Assembly: GCF_003610015.1 (NCBI RefSeq)
Contig: NZ_AP018933.1
Coordinates: 2,948,035-3,012,034 of the forward strand
Length of the DNA stretch: 64,000 bases
Direction: 5' to 3'
Origin: Zymobacter palmae
GTDB lineage: Bacteria; Pseudomonadota; Gammaproteobacteria; Pseudomonadales; Halomonadaceae
How positions within the stretch are numbered: position 1 is the first letter of the stretch; every line of letters begins with the position of its first letter. Both the position numbers and the translations under genes were made by a program. The notes under the pieces are model-generated. The model was not told where the DNA came from, ran no database searches, and was given only the letters and a program-made list of their open reading frames with translations. Below, piece by piece: positions 25,491 through 34,746 of this stretch.

Positions 25491-26864
25491 ATGACACGCA
25501 AAGCTGACACCATCACGGTTCGTGATATCGAAGAACGCCCGGTCTCCCAGGCTAGCCATTGGACTCGCGAAAACGCGACTCGCATCCGCCCGACCGCTAC
25601 CAACACTTTCCCTCCGTTCGACACGGGTAAAATCAAAGCGCTGATGCCTGGCTACCACGTATGGGACAACTGGTTCGTACTGGACGAAGAAGGCAACGTT
25701 GCTGACATCTATGGCTACACCGTGCTGTTCGCTCTGGTTCGTCCGGTTGACGACGAAGAAAGCGCTCACGCAAAAATCGCGTACTTCTACTCCGTAGACG
25801 GTGTTCACTACATCCCCGGCGGTTTCGTATTCCGCGAAAGCCTCTTCAGCGATGTACAGGAATGGAGCGGTTCCACCATCCTGCGTAACGACGGCCGCCT
25901 GCAGACATTCTACACCGTTGCAATGGGTGTTGAGCTGTCTTCTGGCTGGCAGACTCACCAGCGCTTCGCTACCGCGATCCAGACTATCGCTGTCACCGAA
26001 TCTGGCATGAGCCTGGCTGACCCGATGTACCACGCACTGCTGGCTGAGCCAGACGGTCTGTACTACCAGACAATCTGGGAATCCGACGCGGGCGAATCTC
26101 GTGCACCGACCAAACACTCTTTGGCACTCGGCGACGACCAGACCAACAACCTGTGCTTCCGTGACCCGTCCTTCTTCAAGGATCCGAAAACGGGCAAAAC
26201 CTTCCTGCTGTTCGAAGCGAACACGGGCAGCCTGCTGGACGCTGAAGGTTCAGTAAAACAGAAATACATCGGTAGCGAAGACTTCGACGTCGAATACGTA
26301 CCGACCCCCGACGACCTGAAAGCCAACGGTTGCATCGGTATGGCCGAGTTCACCAACGACGAATACACCTTCGTCAACCTGATGCCGCCGGTCCTCACCA
26401 CTAACCTGGTGACCGATGAAATCGAACGCATCAAGCTGATGGTTTACGACAACCACTACTACCTGTTCTGCGTCTGCCACGGCAACAAAATGACGATCCC
26501 GGACGAAGATCTCATCAACCGTGACTTCCTGCTCGGCTTCCGTTCCAAAGACATGCTGGGTCAGTACGAACCGCTGAACAAAACCGGTGTTGTCATTCAG
26601 CAGAAATCTCTGGGCAACCGTTACGACGGTCAGTCCGAAAACGGCCAGTACATCTACTCCTGGCTGGTACTGCCTGATCTGTCTGTCGTCAGCTATGCCA
26701 ACTTCTCTACGGCATCTGACTGGACGCTGCAATCGGTCAAAACTGCGGGTCCGTCCGTACAGCTCGAAATCGACGGTCTGGAAACGCGCATCACTGACCT
26801 GTACTACAACGTCCTGCCGGCCACCGTCGTTGAACCGCCGCTGGTCTTCCCGACAATCGCCTGA
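25491..26864 (+). CDS. GH68 fructosyltransferase (levansucrase-type), copy 1
   Basis: A 457-residue family GH68 enzyme from the ATG at 25491 (AAAGGA upstream). The five-bladed propeller signatures are intact: nucleophile Asp59 in HVWDNW, EWSGST (124-129), transition-state Asp225 in CFRDP, and acid/base Glu312 in TDEIER. It should cleave sucrose and transfer fructose to make levan, fructo-oligosaccharides, or fructose. There is no signal peptide; Zymomonas and plant-pathogen pseudomonad levansucrases are likewise secreted without one. The C-terminal tail VEPPLVFPTIA is unique to this copy. Codons look strongly biased (many GAA, AAC, GGT, GCT, CTG), suggesting high expression. First of three paralogues in tandem. 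Confidence 0.92.
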   Translation: MTRKADTITVRDIEERPVSQASHWTRENATRIRPTATNTFPPFDTGKIKALMPGYHVWDNWFVLDEEGNVADIYGYTVLFALVRPVDDEESAHAKIAYFYSVDGVHYIPGGFVFRESLFSDVQEWSGSTILRNDGRLQTFYTVAMGVELSSGWQTHQRFATAIQTIAVTESGMSLADPMYHALLAEPDGLYYQTIWESDAGESRAPTKHSLALGDDQTNNLCFRDPSFFKDPKTGKTFLLFEANTGSLLDAEGSVKQKYIGSEDFDVEYVPTPDDLKANGCIGMAEFTNDEYTFVNLMPPVLTTNLVTDEIERIKLMVYDNHYYLFCVCHGNKMTIPDEDLINRDFLLGFRSKDMLGQYEPLNKTGVVIQQKSLGNRYDGQSENGQYIYSWLVLPDLSVVSYANFSTASDWTLQSVKTAGPSVQLEIDGLETRITDLYYNVLPATVVEPPLVFPTIA

Positions 26865-27199
26865 TTACTCCTCTACCCTTGGAGCGCCTCTGAGCGCCCT
26901 TTACCCTCCTACATTTTCCGACACCACTGCCCATACGCTCCGTTCAGTAGTCCCCCGTTCCACCGCCCCTTTTTCTCCTCTTTTCATCTATACGTTTTTT
27001 GTCGTCTCAATCGCGACTACAGCCTTTTTCTTAAATACACAGCGTCTTGATTTATCAGTTCTTTTTATACAAAACAAAATAATTAACCCTTTTGATAAAA
27101 ACTTTTAAAGTACCGGCGCCTTTACGAAAGGTAAATCGCCCATAGCGCTGTGAGCGGCTTCAAAAACAAAGCACAACAAAGAGAGAGGAAAGGAGTGGT
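26865..27199. other. AT-rich spacer between GH68 copies 1 and 2
   Basis: About 335 bases, pyrimidine-rich first, then very AT-rich with T-runs (26990-27110). No gene. The AT-rich block just upstream of copy 2 could be a promoter or a silencer-binding site. The ribosome site of copy 2 is GAAAGGAG at 27187-27194. Confidence 0.5.
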
Positions 27200-28627
27200 A
27201 TGAAACATTTACACCATCATCCCGCTAACAAAGCCCGCGTATCACATTGGACTCGCCAACAGGTCAGCCAGATCGAGGCCGATGACGCTATCGACTTTCC
27301 GCATTTCGACCCTCAACAGGTCAAGGTACTGATGCCCGGCTATGATGTCTGGGACAACTGGTACGCCCTTGATGAAAACAACCAGATTGCTGACGTTCAG
27401 GGATTCCGCGTACTGGTCGCGCTGGCGGCACCATCTGACAGCTTCGACGAAACCAACCTGTACTACTTCTATTCTCGCGATGGCCTTCATTACCAGGCTG
27501 GCGGCAAGGTCTTTACCACCCCGCTTGAGAGCGGCATTCAGGAATGGAGCGGCTCCACCCTCCTGCGCAATGACGGTGCGTTGCAGACCTTCTATACCGT
27601 CGTCAAGGAAAGCGGTGACTATTCCGGCCGCAGCCATCGTTCTCGTCAGGGCAGCCAAGGCATGCCGCCCGCAGGCATGTCAGCACAAGGCTCACAGGCC
27701 GCGGGTCCTCAGGGCAGCTCACAAAGCCAGATGCCAGGGCAAGGTCAGATGGGGGCCGTACAGAACGACCAGCGTCTGGCAACCGCCATCCAAGATGTCG
27801 TCATCGCAGGCAACCGCCTGTCGCTGGCTGAACCGCGCTATCACGCCATTTTGGCTGTGCCGGACGGTCAGTACTACCAGACCATGACTCAGGCCAGCGA
27901 ACGAGAAACGCTGTTCCCCACGTCCAGCACCACGGGCAGCACTCAGAGCAACAACTTCTGCTTCCGCGATCCCCATTTCTTCAAGGACCCGTCCGACGGC
28001 CGCAGCTACCTGCTGTTTGAAGCCAATACCGGCAACGCCATCTGCCCTGAAGGCAGCGTACGCCGTGAGTACATCGGCAGCGCTTCGTTCGAACCCGACT
28101 ATGTGCCGACCCCCGATGAGCTGAAAGCCAATGGCTGCATCGGTATCGCCGAGCTGACCAATGAAGGTTACACCGCTGCGCGCTTCCTACCGCCGTTGCT
28201 GACTTCTAACCTGGTGACCGACGAAATTGAGCGCGTTAACATGCTCAAGATCAAGGACGATTACTACCTGTTCTGCATCGGCCGCGTCAGCAAGATGGCG
28301 ATGAGCTGTGAAGCGCTGGAACGCAGTACCTTCATGCTGGGCTTCCGCTCTCGCTCGCTGTTCGGTCCGTACACGCCGCTCAACCGCCACGGTGTCGTGC
28401 TGCGCCAGCAATCTTTCAGCAGCGATATGATGAACAGCTCTGATACCCAGAGCGTCTATTCCTATCTGCTTCAGCCTGACCTGACCGTGCTGACCTATGC
28501 CCAGTACAGCACCGATGCCGATGGCAACCTGCAGAAGAATCGCTCTGCGGGTCCGACGCTGTCACTGCACATCAAAGGCAACCGCTCGTATGTAGGCGAG
28601 GTGATCTACAACATTCTGCCTGCATAA
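27200..28627 (+). CDS. GH68 fructosyltransferase (levansucrase-type), copy 2 with Gly/Gln/Ser insert
   Basis: A 475-residue GH68 enzyme with a good GGAAAGGAG site. Catalytic residues are present: Asp52 in DVWDNW, EWSGST at 115-120, FRDP around 262 and TDEIER further on. Unlike its neighbours it carries an insertion of about 45 residues at roughly 138-188, rich in Gly, Gln, Ser, Met and Pro, between QTFYTVV and DQRLATAIQ, i.e. in a surface loop between blades. The N terminus has a His run (HLHHHP). No signal peptide. Likely substrate sucrose; the product is unknown. Confidence 0.9.
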   Translation: MKHLHHHPANKARVSHWTRQQVSQIEADDAIDFPHFDPQQVKVLMPGYDVWDNWYALDENNQIADVQGFRVLVALAAPSDSFDETNLYYFYSRDGLHYQAGGKVFTTPLESGIQEWSGSTLLRNDGALQTFYTVVKESGDYSGRSHRSRQGSQGMPPAGMSAQGSQAAGPQGSSQSQMPGQGQMGAVQNDQRLATAIQDVVIAGNRLSLAEPRYHAILAVPDGQYYQTMTQASERETLFPTSSTTGSTQSNNFCFRDPHFFKDPSDGRSYLLFEANTGNAICPEGSVRREYIGSASFEPDYVPTPDELKANGCIGIAELTNEGYTAARFLPPLLTSNLVTDEIERVNMLKIKDDYYLFCIGRVSKMAMSCEALERSTFMLGFRSRSLFGPYTPLNRHGVVLRQQSFSSDMMNSSDTQSVYSYLLQPDLTVLTYAQYSTDADGNLQKNRSAGPTLSLHIKGNRSYVGEVIYNILPA

Positions 28628-28648
28628 ACGTACGTTTTTTTCTACGAC

Positions 28649-28680
28649 AAGGCCTCTTCGCGGCAACGCGGAGAGGCCTT
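28649..28680 (+). terminator. Hairpin after GH68 copy 2
   Basis: Arms at 28649-28662 and 28667-28680, a 14-bp stem with one G-U pair and a GCAA loop. No T-run follows, but a T8 tract lies just before it (28635-28642). It may block transcription or protect the 3' end; simple intrinsic termination is not certain. Confidence 0.6.
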
Positions 28681-28906
28681 CTAGCATGCCATTCTTCTTC
28701 TAGACGGCTGTCCATGCCGTGCCTTTCTAGCATCTTACAAACGATCTTGTAGTGCGCTTGTATCAAAGGTGTCTGCATGACATCAATTACAACTCGTTAT
28801 CGTTTCCTTTTGAAAACAATGGCGTCAGGATACGCATTCATTAAGAAACACCTTTGATATCGAAAGATATCTTTACGAAAAACGAGACGATCAACGGATA
28901 ATAATA

Positions 28907-30187
28907 ATGGCAACAAATACCACATCTCCCGTCATCAGCCACTGGACTCGTGAACAGGCCTCGAAGATTAACGCCAGCACCGCAACGACGTTTCCTACCT
29001 TCGATCCCGCACGGCTGGGGGCCATGATCCCCGGCTACAATGTCTGGGATAACTGGATTGTGCTGGACGAGAACAGCGAGATCGCCAGCGTACAGGGATA
29101 CCGCGTACTGGTCGCACTGGTTGCTCCCACCGACAAGAATGTCCCTACGCGTCTTTACTACTTCTATTCAAAAGATGGTGTGAACTACACAAAAGGGGGC
29201 TATGTCACTGATCGCCTTCTGGACAAGGATGGAAGTGAGTGGAGCGGCTCTACCATCCTGCGTGCCGATGGCACACTGCAAACGTTCTACACCATCGCGA
29301 AAGCTTCCAGCACGGCGTCGACCCAGAAAGACCAGCGTCTGGCCACACTGACTCAAAAAGTCACAGTGACGGGTGGCAAGCTGGTGCTTCAGAAGCCTCT
29401 GTACCATGCCTTGCTGGCCACACCAGATGGCCACTACTACCAGACGCCGCAGCAGGCGCACCAGTATGAAAAGAGCCACCCGGCCGCCAAGGGCAAAGTC
29501 GGCAACAACAAGACCAACAATTTCTGTTTCCGTGACCCGCACTTCTTCAAGGACCCGGCGACCAAGAAGACCTACCTGCTTTTTGAAGCCAATACGGGTT
29601 CGGACTATTGTGCCGAAGCGTCCACGAGTCGCGATTATGTCGGTAGCAGCCGCTACGAACCTCGCTATGTGCCCACCACGGATGCGTACAAGGCCAATGG
29701 CTGTATCGGGATTGCGGAGCTGACCAACACCACCTATCGGACGATCAAGTATCTGCCGCCCCTGCTGACTGCGAACATGGTCACCGATGAGATCGAGCGC
29801 GCCAACATCATTGTTCACAAAGGCGGTTACTATCTGTTCTGCGTCACGCGCGCCCGCAAGATGACCCTGACCAACAGCGCCATCCTTGATAGCGCGTTCA
29901 TGCTGGGGTTCCGCGCCAGTAGCCTATTCGGCCAGTATGTGCCGCTCAACGACAGCGGTGTGGTCATCCGTCAGCACCACGGGGCCGGCGGTGAGGGTAG
30001 CAACCCGCAGAACGTCTATTCCTTCTTGGTACTGCCAGATATGAGCGTGATCACCTACGCCAACTATTGCAGTGATGGGCGAGGTGGCGTGCAGCGCTGC
30101 CGCACGGCAGGACCGAGCGTGCAGTTGCATATTGATGGCACGACAACCCGCTTGGGTGAGATCGGTTACAGCCTGCTGCCCGCCTGA
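28907..30187 (+). CDS. GH68 fructosyltransferase (levansucrase-type), copy 3
   Basis: A 426-residue GH68 enzyme, the shortest of the three. Nucleophile Asp48 in NVWDNW, EWSGST, CFRDPHFFKDP and TDEIERANI are intact. It lacks both the C-terminal tail of copy 1 and the insert of copy 2, so it is closest to a minimal fold. It is separated from copy 2 by 279 bases containing a hairpin, so it probably has its own promoter. No signal peptide. Levansucrase, inulosucrase and beta-fructofuranosidase activities cannot be told apart from these motifs alone. Confidence 0.9.
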   Translation: MATNTTSPVISHWTREQASKINASTATTFPTFDPARLGAMIPGYNVWDNWIVLDENSEIASVQGYRVLVALVAPTDKNVPTRLYYFYSKDGVNYTKGGYVTDRLLDKDGSEWSGSTILRADGTLQTFYTIAKASSTASTQKDQRLATLTQKVTVTGGKLVLQKPLYHALLATPDGHYYQTPQQAHQYEKSHPAAKGKVGNNKTNNFCFRDPHFFKDPATKKTYLLFEANTGSDYCAEASTSRDYVGSSRYEPRYVPTTDAYKANGCIGIAELTNTTYRTIKYLPPLLTANMVTDEIERANIIVHKGGYYLFCVTRARKMTLTNSAILDSAFMLGFRASSLFGQYVPLNDSGVVIRQHHGAGGEGSNPQNVYSFLVLPDMSVITYANYCSDGRGGVQRCRTAGPSVQLHIDGTTTRLGEIGYSLLPA

Positions 30188-30521
30188 TCCCAAGGTGCCC
30201 TTGTGCGTGATGACAGGCGAGGGCGCCACTTTTCGAAGACCCTGTGCCGAAAGGTATAGGGTCTTCATGCATTCTCATTCCCAGTAAGTGAACGCTCTAT
30301 TTTCTTTCCTATTTCTGTTCTTTTCGTATAGGCATGTCATTTATTTCCTTCATCGTAACAATCCTTGGAAACCCACGGTTTTAAAGGGTTACGGTGATGC
30401 ATACCTAGTGTTTCAATGTTACAGCAGGTATCAACTCCATATAGAATACTATGCCTCAGCCATGACGCTCGCTGCGGACATGGCGTTACGATTCCCTTTT
30501 CCTCGACCATAGAGGGACCCA
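30188..30521. other. Intergenic region with terminator-like hairpin
   Basis: About 330 bases. GAAGACCCT (30235-30243) pairs with AGGGTCTTC (30258-30266), a 9-bp stem likely closing the GH68 region. The remainder is AT-rich and without a gene. Confidence 0.55.
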
Positions 30522-31355
30522 ATGCATCATGATCTGGAATGGGCTGGCTGGTTCAGCGGTTTGCTGCTTGCCGCACTCGTGATCCTGCTGGCCGGTGTGT
30601 GGGCCTGGCTCTACCACCAACACGACTCGACAGCGCGGATGTCATTTCTACAGGGACTGATGAAGGCGCTGACGATTGCGATGGTACCGGTATGCCTCAT
30701 CGCCATCCTCATCTCATCAAGCGGGGTGAGTGTGGTCTGGCTGTGCGCGCTGCTGTTCCCTCTTATCACGGCGATTCTGGCCTTTTCGCGTACTTCGCCC
30801 TTTCATGTACCGCAGGCCAATGCCATGCCCTATGGCGGGGTGGCCTTAATAGCGCTTTTCATCATGGCACTGCCGCTTTCGGCTCATCGGCTGGCGTACT
30901 ACATCGTCGACCAGCATCATGCGGGAGAAGCGTGGCACCCCAACCCACGCCCTGACGGCTCAACGTGGCTGGTCAAAGAGTCGTGGTACGACCCTCGCCA
31001 GATACTCTTCATTGGTGCGCTGGACGTGCGCCGCATCGGGCGACCCGAAATGACCCTTGGCCGTGCGGAGATTGCATCCCCACGCTGTAGTGATGCGCCG
31101 TCTCTCACCGCAATGATGCTCGCGCCAACGTCTCCCCGAACATTCGGTGGGCTGACACCGCTGCCGATGCTGTCGGGCTGCCTCGGCCAGGATTGGATCG
31201 AAGTGCCCGCCACACGCCACGCCGTACTGGCCACTGTCGCGCTTCTGCTACAGGACAGTGCCACAATCACATGGGAAGGACTGATCGCTCACGGCGAAGA
31301 CAATGAGCGAGCACGCGACTTCTTCGAAAACGGCAGCTATGCCATGCCTCGCTGA
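30522..31355 (+). CDS. Unknown four-TM membrane protein with C-terminal domain
   Basis: A 277-residue protein of no recognised family. Four hydrophobic helices lie in the first 130 residues (SGLLLAALVILLAGVWAWLY; LTIAMVPVCLIAILIS; VVWLCALLFPLITAILAF; GVALIALFIMALPLSA). The C-terminal half is soluble, with YYIVDQHHAGEAWHPNPRPDG and a region rich in Pro, Arg and Met. Codon use is like the neighbours. It follows the GH68 cluster but is separated from it by a hairpin, so a link to sucrose metabolism is not supported. Confidence 0.65.
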   Translation: MHHDLEWAGWFSGLLLAALVILLAGVWAWLYHQHDSTARMSFLQGLMKALTIAMVPVCLIAILISSSGVSVVWLCALLFPLITAILAFSRTSPFHVPQANAMPYGGVALIALFIMALPLSAHRLAYYIVDQHHAGEAWHPNPRPDGSTWLVKESWYDPRQILFIGALDVRRIGRPEMTLGRAEIASPRCSDAPSLTAMMLAPTSPRTFGGLTPLPMLSGCLGQDWIEVPATRHAVLATVALLLQDSATITWEGLIAHGEDNERARDFFENGSYAMPR

Positions 31356-31762
31356 CCGAGGCCTATCTTCATCGCCAGCAAGGTGCACAACCATAAAGCG
31401 GCAAACGATTGGCCCTCTCTTTCGCATCAACGTTTGCCGCTTACCTTAAGGTTTCGTTATTCGCCGTGCGTTGTTGCCGACTCTACGTGAAGAGCACCCG
31501 TTCACGTCCTCACCCAACGTAAGCGGCCGATATCCCGGCCTACCCGGTTATGATCATCAACAAATTCTCTGCTGAGCCTCTGGCAACGTTATAGAAATCG
31601 TTACCGTTCAATCTGCATTGGTAAAGGGAATGGGTAAGTTATGATGCGAAAGACACGTCAGAAATGAATAGCGCTTCTGGTGCGTTGAAAGAAGATTACG
31701 GTTCATGCATCAGTGCTTGAAAACACGGCAGGACTACAACAAAACCAAGGGTAAATGGCGAT
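31356..31762. other. Leader region upstream of the alx/terC-like gene
   Basis: About 400 bases. An inverted repeat (31396-31407 AAGCGGCAAACG with 31431-31442 CGTTTGCCGCTT, 23-base loop) probably terminates the preceding gene. The rest should hold the alx-like promoter and leader. The manganese/pH-responsive yybP-ykoY element known upstream of E. coli alx was looked for, but its conserved GGGGAGTA-type core was not seen. Confidence 0.45.
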
Positions 31763-32761
31763 ATGGATGTTCCCCTCACATTTGAAGCCGGCATGATACT
31801 TGCCGTCACTGTTGCCGTGTCCGTCTGGATAGATCTGTTCTTTCACCGGAAAGCCAAAGAAATCACGTTTAAAGACGCAGCGGTCTGGTCTTGTGTATGG
31901 ATCACGCTGGCCCTGTCGTTCTACGCCTACCTGTTCCTGCGCCACAGCCCACAGCAGGCCAGCCTGTTTCTGTCGGGATACGTGTTGGAAAAAGCCCTCT
32001 CTATCGACAACATGATGGTCTTCGTCGCGATCTTCGCGAGCTTCAACATCAAGGGGATCTTGCAGCACCGCATTCTGTATTTCGGAATCATCGGCGCGCT
32101 GCTGTTTCGCGCCCTCTTCGTGGCTGTCGGTACGTGGATCTTCGGTATCTCTCACTGGGTGGAAGCGATCTTCGCCGCCATCGTGCTGTGGACAGGGGTC
32201 AAGATGTTCATGGGCAGCGAGGAAGGCGATGACACGGAGGACTATTCCAACCACTGGTCGGTTCGACTGGCCAACCGTATTATGCCGGTCACGCCGCGTT
32301 TGATGGGCCATCATTTTGTCGTCAGCCGCAAGCATGCGGAAGACGTGGCCCACAAGGAGGGCTTTTCGCTGCCGAAACGTGCGGTAATGTACGCTACGCC
32401 GATGCTGCTGTGCCTGATGTGCATCGAAATTTCCGACGTCATCTTCAGCTTCGATAGCGTGCCCGCCATCATCGCGGTCACCAAGGAGCCGTTTCTGGTC
32501 TATGCCTCGGTCATCTTCGCCATTCTAGGCCTGCGCAATCTCTAATTCATGCTGTCTGCTGCTGCGAAATACCTCGTACACTTAGAGAAAGCCGTTGCGC
32601 TGGTGCTGGTGTTCATCGCCGCAAAACTGGCGGGCAGTGCGTTCGGTTTGTTCACTATCAATCACCTCATCAGCCTTGCCGTTGTGCTAGGCCTAATTGC
32701 AGGTGGCGTGATCATCAGCCTGATATTCCCAAGCAAGAAGGAAAAAGAACGGTTGGTCTGA
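31763..32761 (+). pseudogene. Alx/TerC-family membrane protein, interrupted by an in-frame TAA
   Basis: Two open frames in the same phase, 31763-32545 and 32549-32761, are separated only by TAA (32543-32545) and TTC. Read through, they give one 332-residue TerC/Alx protein, near the 321 residues of E. coli Alx. The first part has EKALSIDNMMVFVAIF, ISDVIFSFDSVPAIIAVTK and FAILGLRNL; the second starts FMLSAAAKYLVHLEKAVALVLVFIAAKL. In relatives the junction reads LRNLYF, so the TAA replaces an expected tyrosine codon (TAT/TAC). The gene is either recently inactivated, a base error in the assembly, or a truncated product losing the last two or three TM helices. Intact relatives export manganese. 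Confidence 0.85.
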
Positions 32762-33082
32762 AGCCCATTAAGATGCTGCAAAGCAATCCTATGGCACTCT
32801 TTATTCCATGCTGCTTGTACGAAAACACATCATGACTGGCGTCAGCCTCGAAAAATCGGGCAGGGAGCCGTTCAGTGACATTGGACTAGGCATAAATGGG
32901 GCCGGTAAGCGTTCAGTAAACGCCACGGTCATCGGCTGGAGCGTCGTCCATCACACCGATATTGGCGAACGGCATCCGCTGATTAGCGGGCCTCACCACC
33001 ATAACAAGCATACGGCCATAAAAAGCCTTCACTCCCAGGAAGGGGGCGAAGGCTTTCGTTTTAGCAGTGGATCTGCCAGCCG
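32762..33082. other. Intergenic region with bidirectional terminator
   Basis: About 320 bases between convergent genes. AAAGCCTTC (33022-33030) and GAAGGCTTT (33048-33056) form a 9-bp stem followed by CGTTTT. A short open frame across the hairpin is not credible as a gene. Confidence 0.6.
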
Positions 33083-34273
33083 CTAACCCTGTGCGGCCTG
33101 TCGATGACGGAAGGTCAACCATGCCAGTGGCAGCTGCGCCAAGGCTACCAACCAGATGCCCGCCCACGGCGTCATATCCAGTCGGCCATGAGCCACCAGC
33201 AGACCGCCCAGTGCCTCACCCAGCGCAATGCCTAGATTGAAGGCGGAGATATTCAGCGCCGAAGCAAAGTCGATCGCACGCGGTGTCCAGCGCTCGGCCG
33301 TTTCCAGCATGCCCGCCTGAAAGCCCGGCGACATACCAAACGCCAGCAGACCCCAGATAAACAGCACAACCACCATTGCCACCTGATGCGACATGGCCAT
33401 CGCCAGTGCCACCAGCACGATCAGAAGCCCTGCCAGCAAACGCGCCAGTGCCGTCGGCCAGCCCCACTGCGCCGCGAGACGACCACCCAGCAGGTTACCG
33501 ACCAGCGTCGCCACGCCGAAGACGACCAGTAGTACGTTTGCCATACTGGTCGAAAATCGCGTGATATCCACCATGATCGAGGTGATAAAGGTGAAAGCGG
33601 CAAAGCTGGCACCAAAGCCAAGAATGGTAATGCCCATCATGGCCAGAATCGGCAGCTTCACCAGTGCTCCCAGTGCATCCTTAGGCTTGCTGACCGTGGT
33701 GACGGGCAGCTCAGGCACCCACAACGCGACGCTGATCAGCGCCAGAGCCGCCAGCAGCGCCACACCATAGAATGGCAGACGCCAGCCCAGCGAGTTGCCC
33801 ACCAGACTACCCAGCGGTACACCGATGACCATGGCCAGTGTCAGGCCTGCAAACATCAATGCAATGGCGCGACTGGCCTGCCCCTTGGGAGCCAATCGTG
33901 CCGCAACGGTCGCGCCAATGGCAAAGAAACTGCCGTGTGCCACGGCAGTAATCAAGCGTCCCAGCAACAGTAAGCTGTAGCTGTTGGCCGCCGCAGATAT
34001 CAGGTTGCCAGCAAGGAAGACCGCGACTAAACCGATCAGCAGCCGCTTACGAGGGCAACGGCCCAGCGCGAGCACCACAATGGGCGTGCCCACAGCGAGT
34101 GCAAAGGCGTACAGCCCGACCAGCCCGCCGACGCGCGCCAGTGGCAATCCGAAGTCATCAGCAATAGACGGCAACACCCCGACGACAATGAACTCCGCCA
34201 CTCCGATGGCGAACGCCATAATCGCCAGTGCCCATACGCCGCGATGGATACGCGTTGACGTTGATGATGTCAT
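33083..34273 (-). CDS. MFS transporter, AraJ/YdhP-like (DHA1)
   Basis: A 396-residue, 12-TM MFS protein. GVAEFIVVGVLPSIADDFG in TM1, VGLYAFALAVGTPIVVLALGRCPRKRLLIG in TM2 and the 2-3 loop, LGRLITAVAHGSFFAIGATVAARLAPKGQASRAIALMF in TM4-5 and GVPLGSLVGNSLGWRLPF match E. coli YdhP and AraJ-type sugar/drug efflux proteins. Its ATG overlaps the TGA of the upstream GlcG-like gene (ATGA), so the two are translationally coupled. The exported compound is unknown. Confidence 0.87.
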   Translation of the reverse strand: MTSSTSTRIHRGVWALAIMAFAIGVAEFIVVGVLPSIADDFGLPLARVGGLVGLYAFALAVGTPIVVLALGRCPRKRLLIGLVAVFLAGNLISAAANSYSLLLLGRLITAVAHGSFFAIGATVAARLAPKGQASRAIALMFAGLTLAMVIGVPLGSLVGNSLGWRLPFYGVALLAALALISVALWVPELPVTTVSKPKDALGALVKLPILAMMGITILGFGASFAAFTFITSIMVDITRFSTSMANVLLVVFGVATLVGNLLGGRLAAQWGWPTALARLLAGLLIVLVALAMAMSHQVAMVVVLFIWGLLAFGMSPGFQAGMLETAERWTPRAIDFASALNISAFNLGIALGEALGGLLVAHGRLDMTPWAGIWLVALAQLPLAWLTFRHRQAAQG

Positions 34274-34665
34274 ACGCGCCCCGCTGCATACAGTGCGAGC
34301 GCCTGATCGTCCGGTACCGTAGCACCCGCAACGCCAACGGCACCGATCATACGGCCATCATCGCCATGAAGGACGATCCCACCGCCGAAACTGATCAGGC
34401 CGCCGTTAGTAGCTTCCAGCGTGTAGATCGCACCGCCGGGCTGTGCCATCTGACCCAGATCAAGGCTGTCAGTGCGGAACAGGGAGGCGGTACGGGCCTT
34501 CTTGATCGATGCGCCGGGAACGGCATCGTCCATTCTCAGGAAACCACGCAGCAGGCCGGAATCGTCGACCACCGCAATGCAGACGGCATAGCCCTGCTCG
34601 CGGGCGCGCGTCTGGGCGCGGGCAATGGTCTGCTGGATAAGCGTTTCGGTAAGCGAATGAGTCAT
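34270..34665 (-). CDS. GlcG/HbpS-family protein
   Basis: A 131-residue single-domain protein of PF03928. Features: AVCIAVVDDSGLLRGFLRMDDA, SIKKARTASLF, PGGAIYTLEATNGGLISFGGGIVLHGDDGRMIGAVGVAGATVPDDQALA. HbpS of Streptomyces binds haem; GlcG in glycolate operons has no firm role. No signal peptide. The stop overlaps the MFS start (ATGA), indicating a joint function with that exporter. An IclR-type regulator gene lies just downstream of this pair in position (upstream in transcription), suggesting local control. Confidence 0.88.
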   Translation of the reverse strand: MTHSLTETLIQQTIARAQTRAREQGYAVCIAVVDDSGLLRGFLRMDDAVPGASIKKARTASLFRTDSLDLGQMAQPGGAIYTLEATNGGLISFGGGIVLHGDDGRMIGAVGVAGATVPDDQALALYAAGRV

Positions 34666-34746
34666 AAGAGAGCCCCTGACGAAAAATGAAGGCTTTCATC
34701 ATCGTCAGGAAGACAGGGCGAGTGAAGGCGCCACGCAACGATGCGG

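Noticed and set aside
25149-26117. Open frame of about 320 codons antisense to the com-like gene and GH68 copy 1
   Set aside because: It overlaps two well supported genes on the other strand and shows no protein-like pattern.
31443-31762. yybP-ykoY (Mn/pH) riboswitch upstream of the alx-like gene
   Set aside because: Expected from E. coli, but the conserved core was not seen by eye; an Infernal scan with the Rfam yybP-ykoY model would settle it.
32808-33086. Frame of 92 codons after the alx-like gene
   Set aside because: It crosses a terminator hairpin and has no family resemblance.
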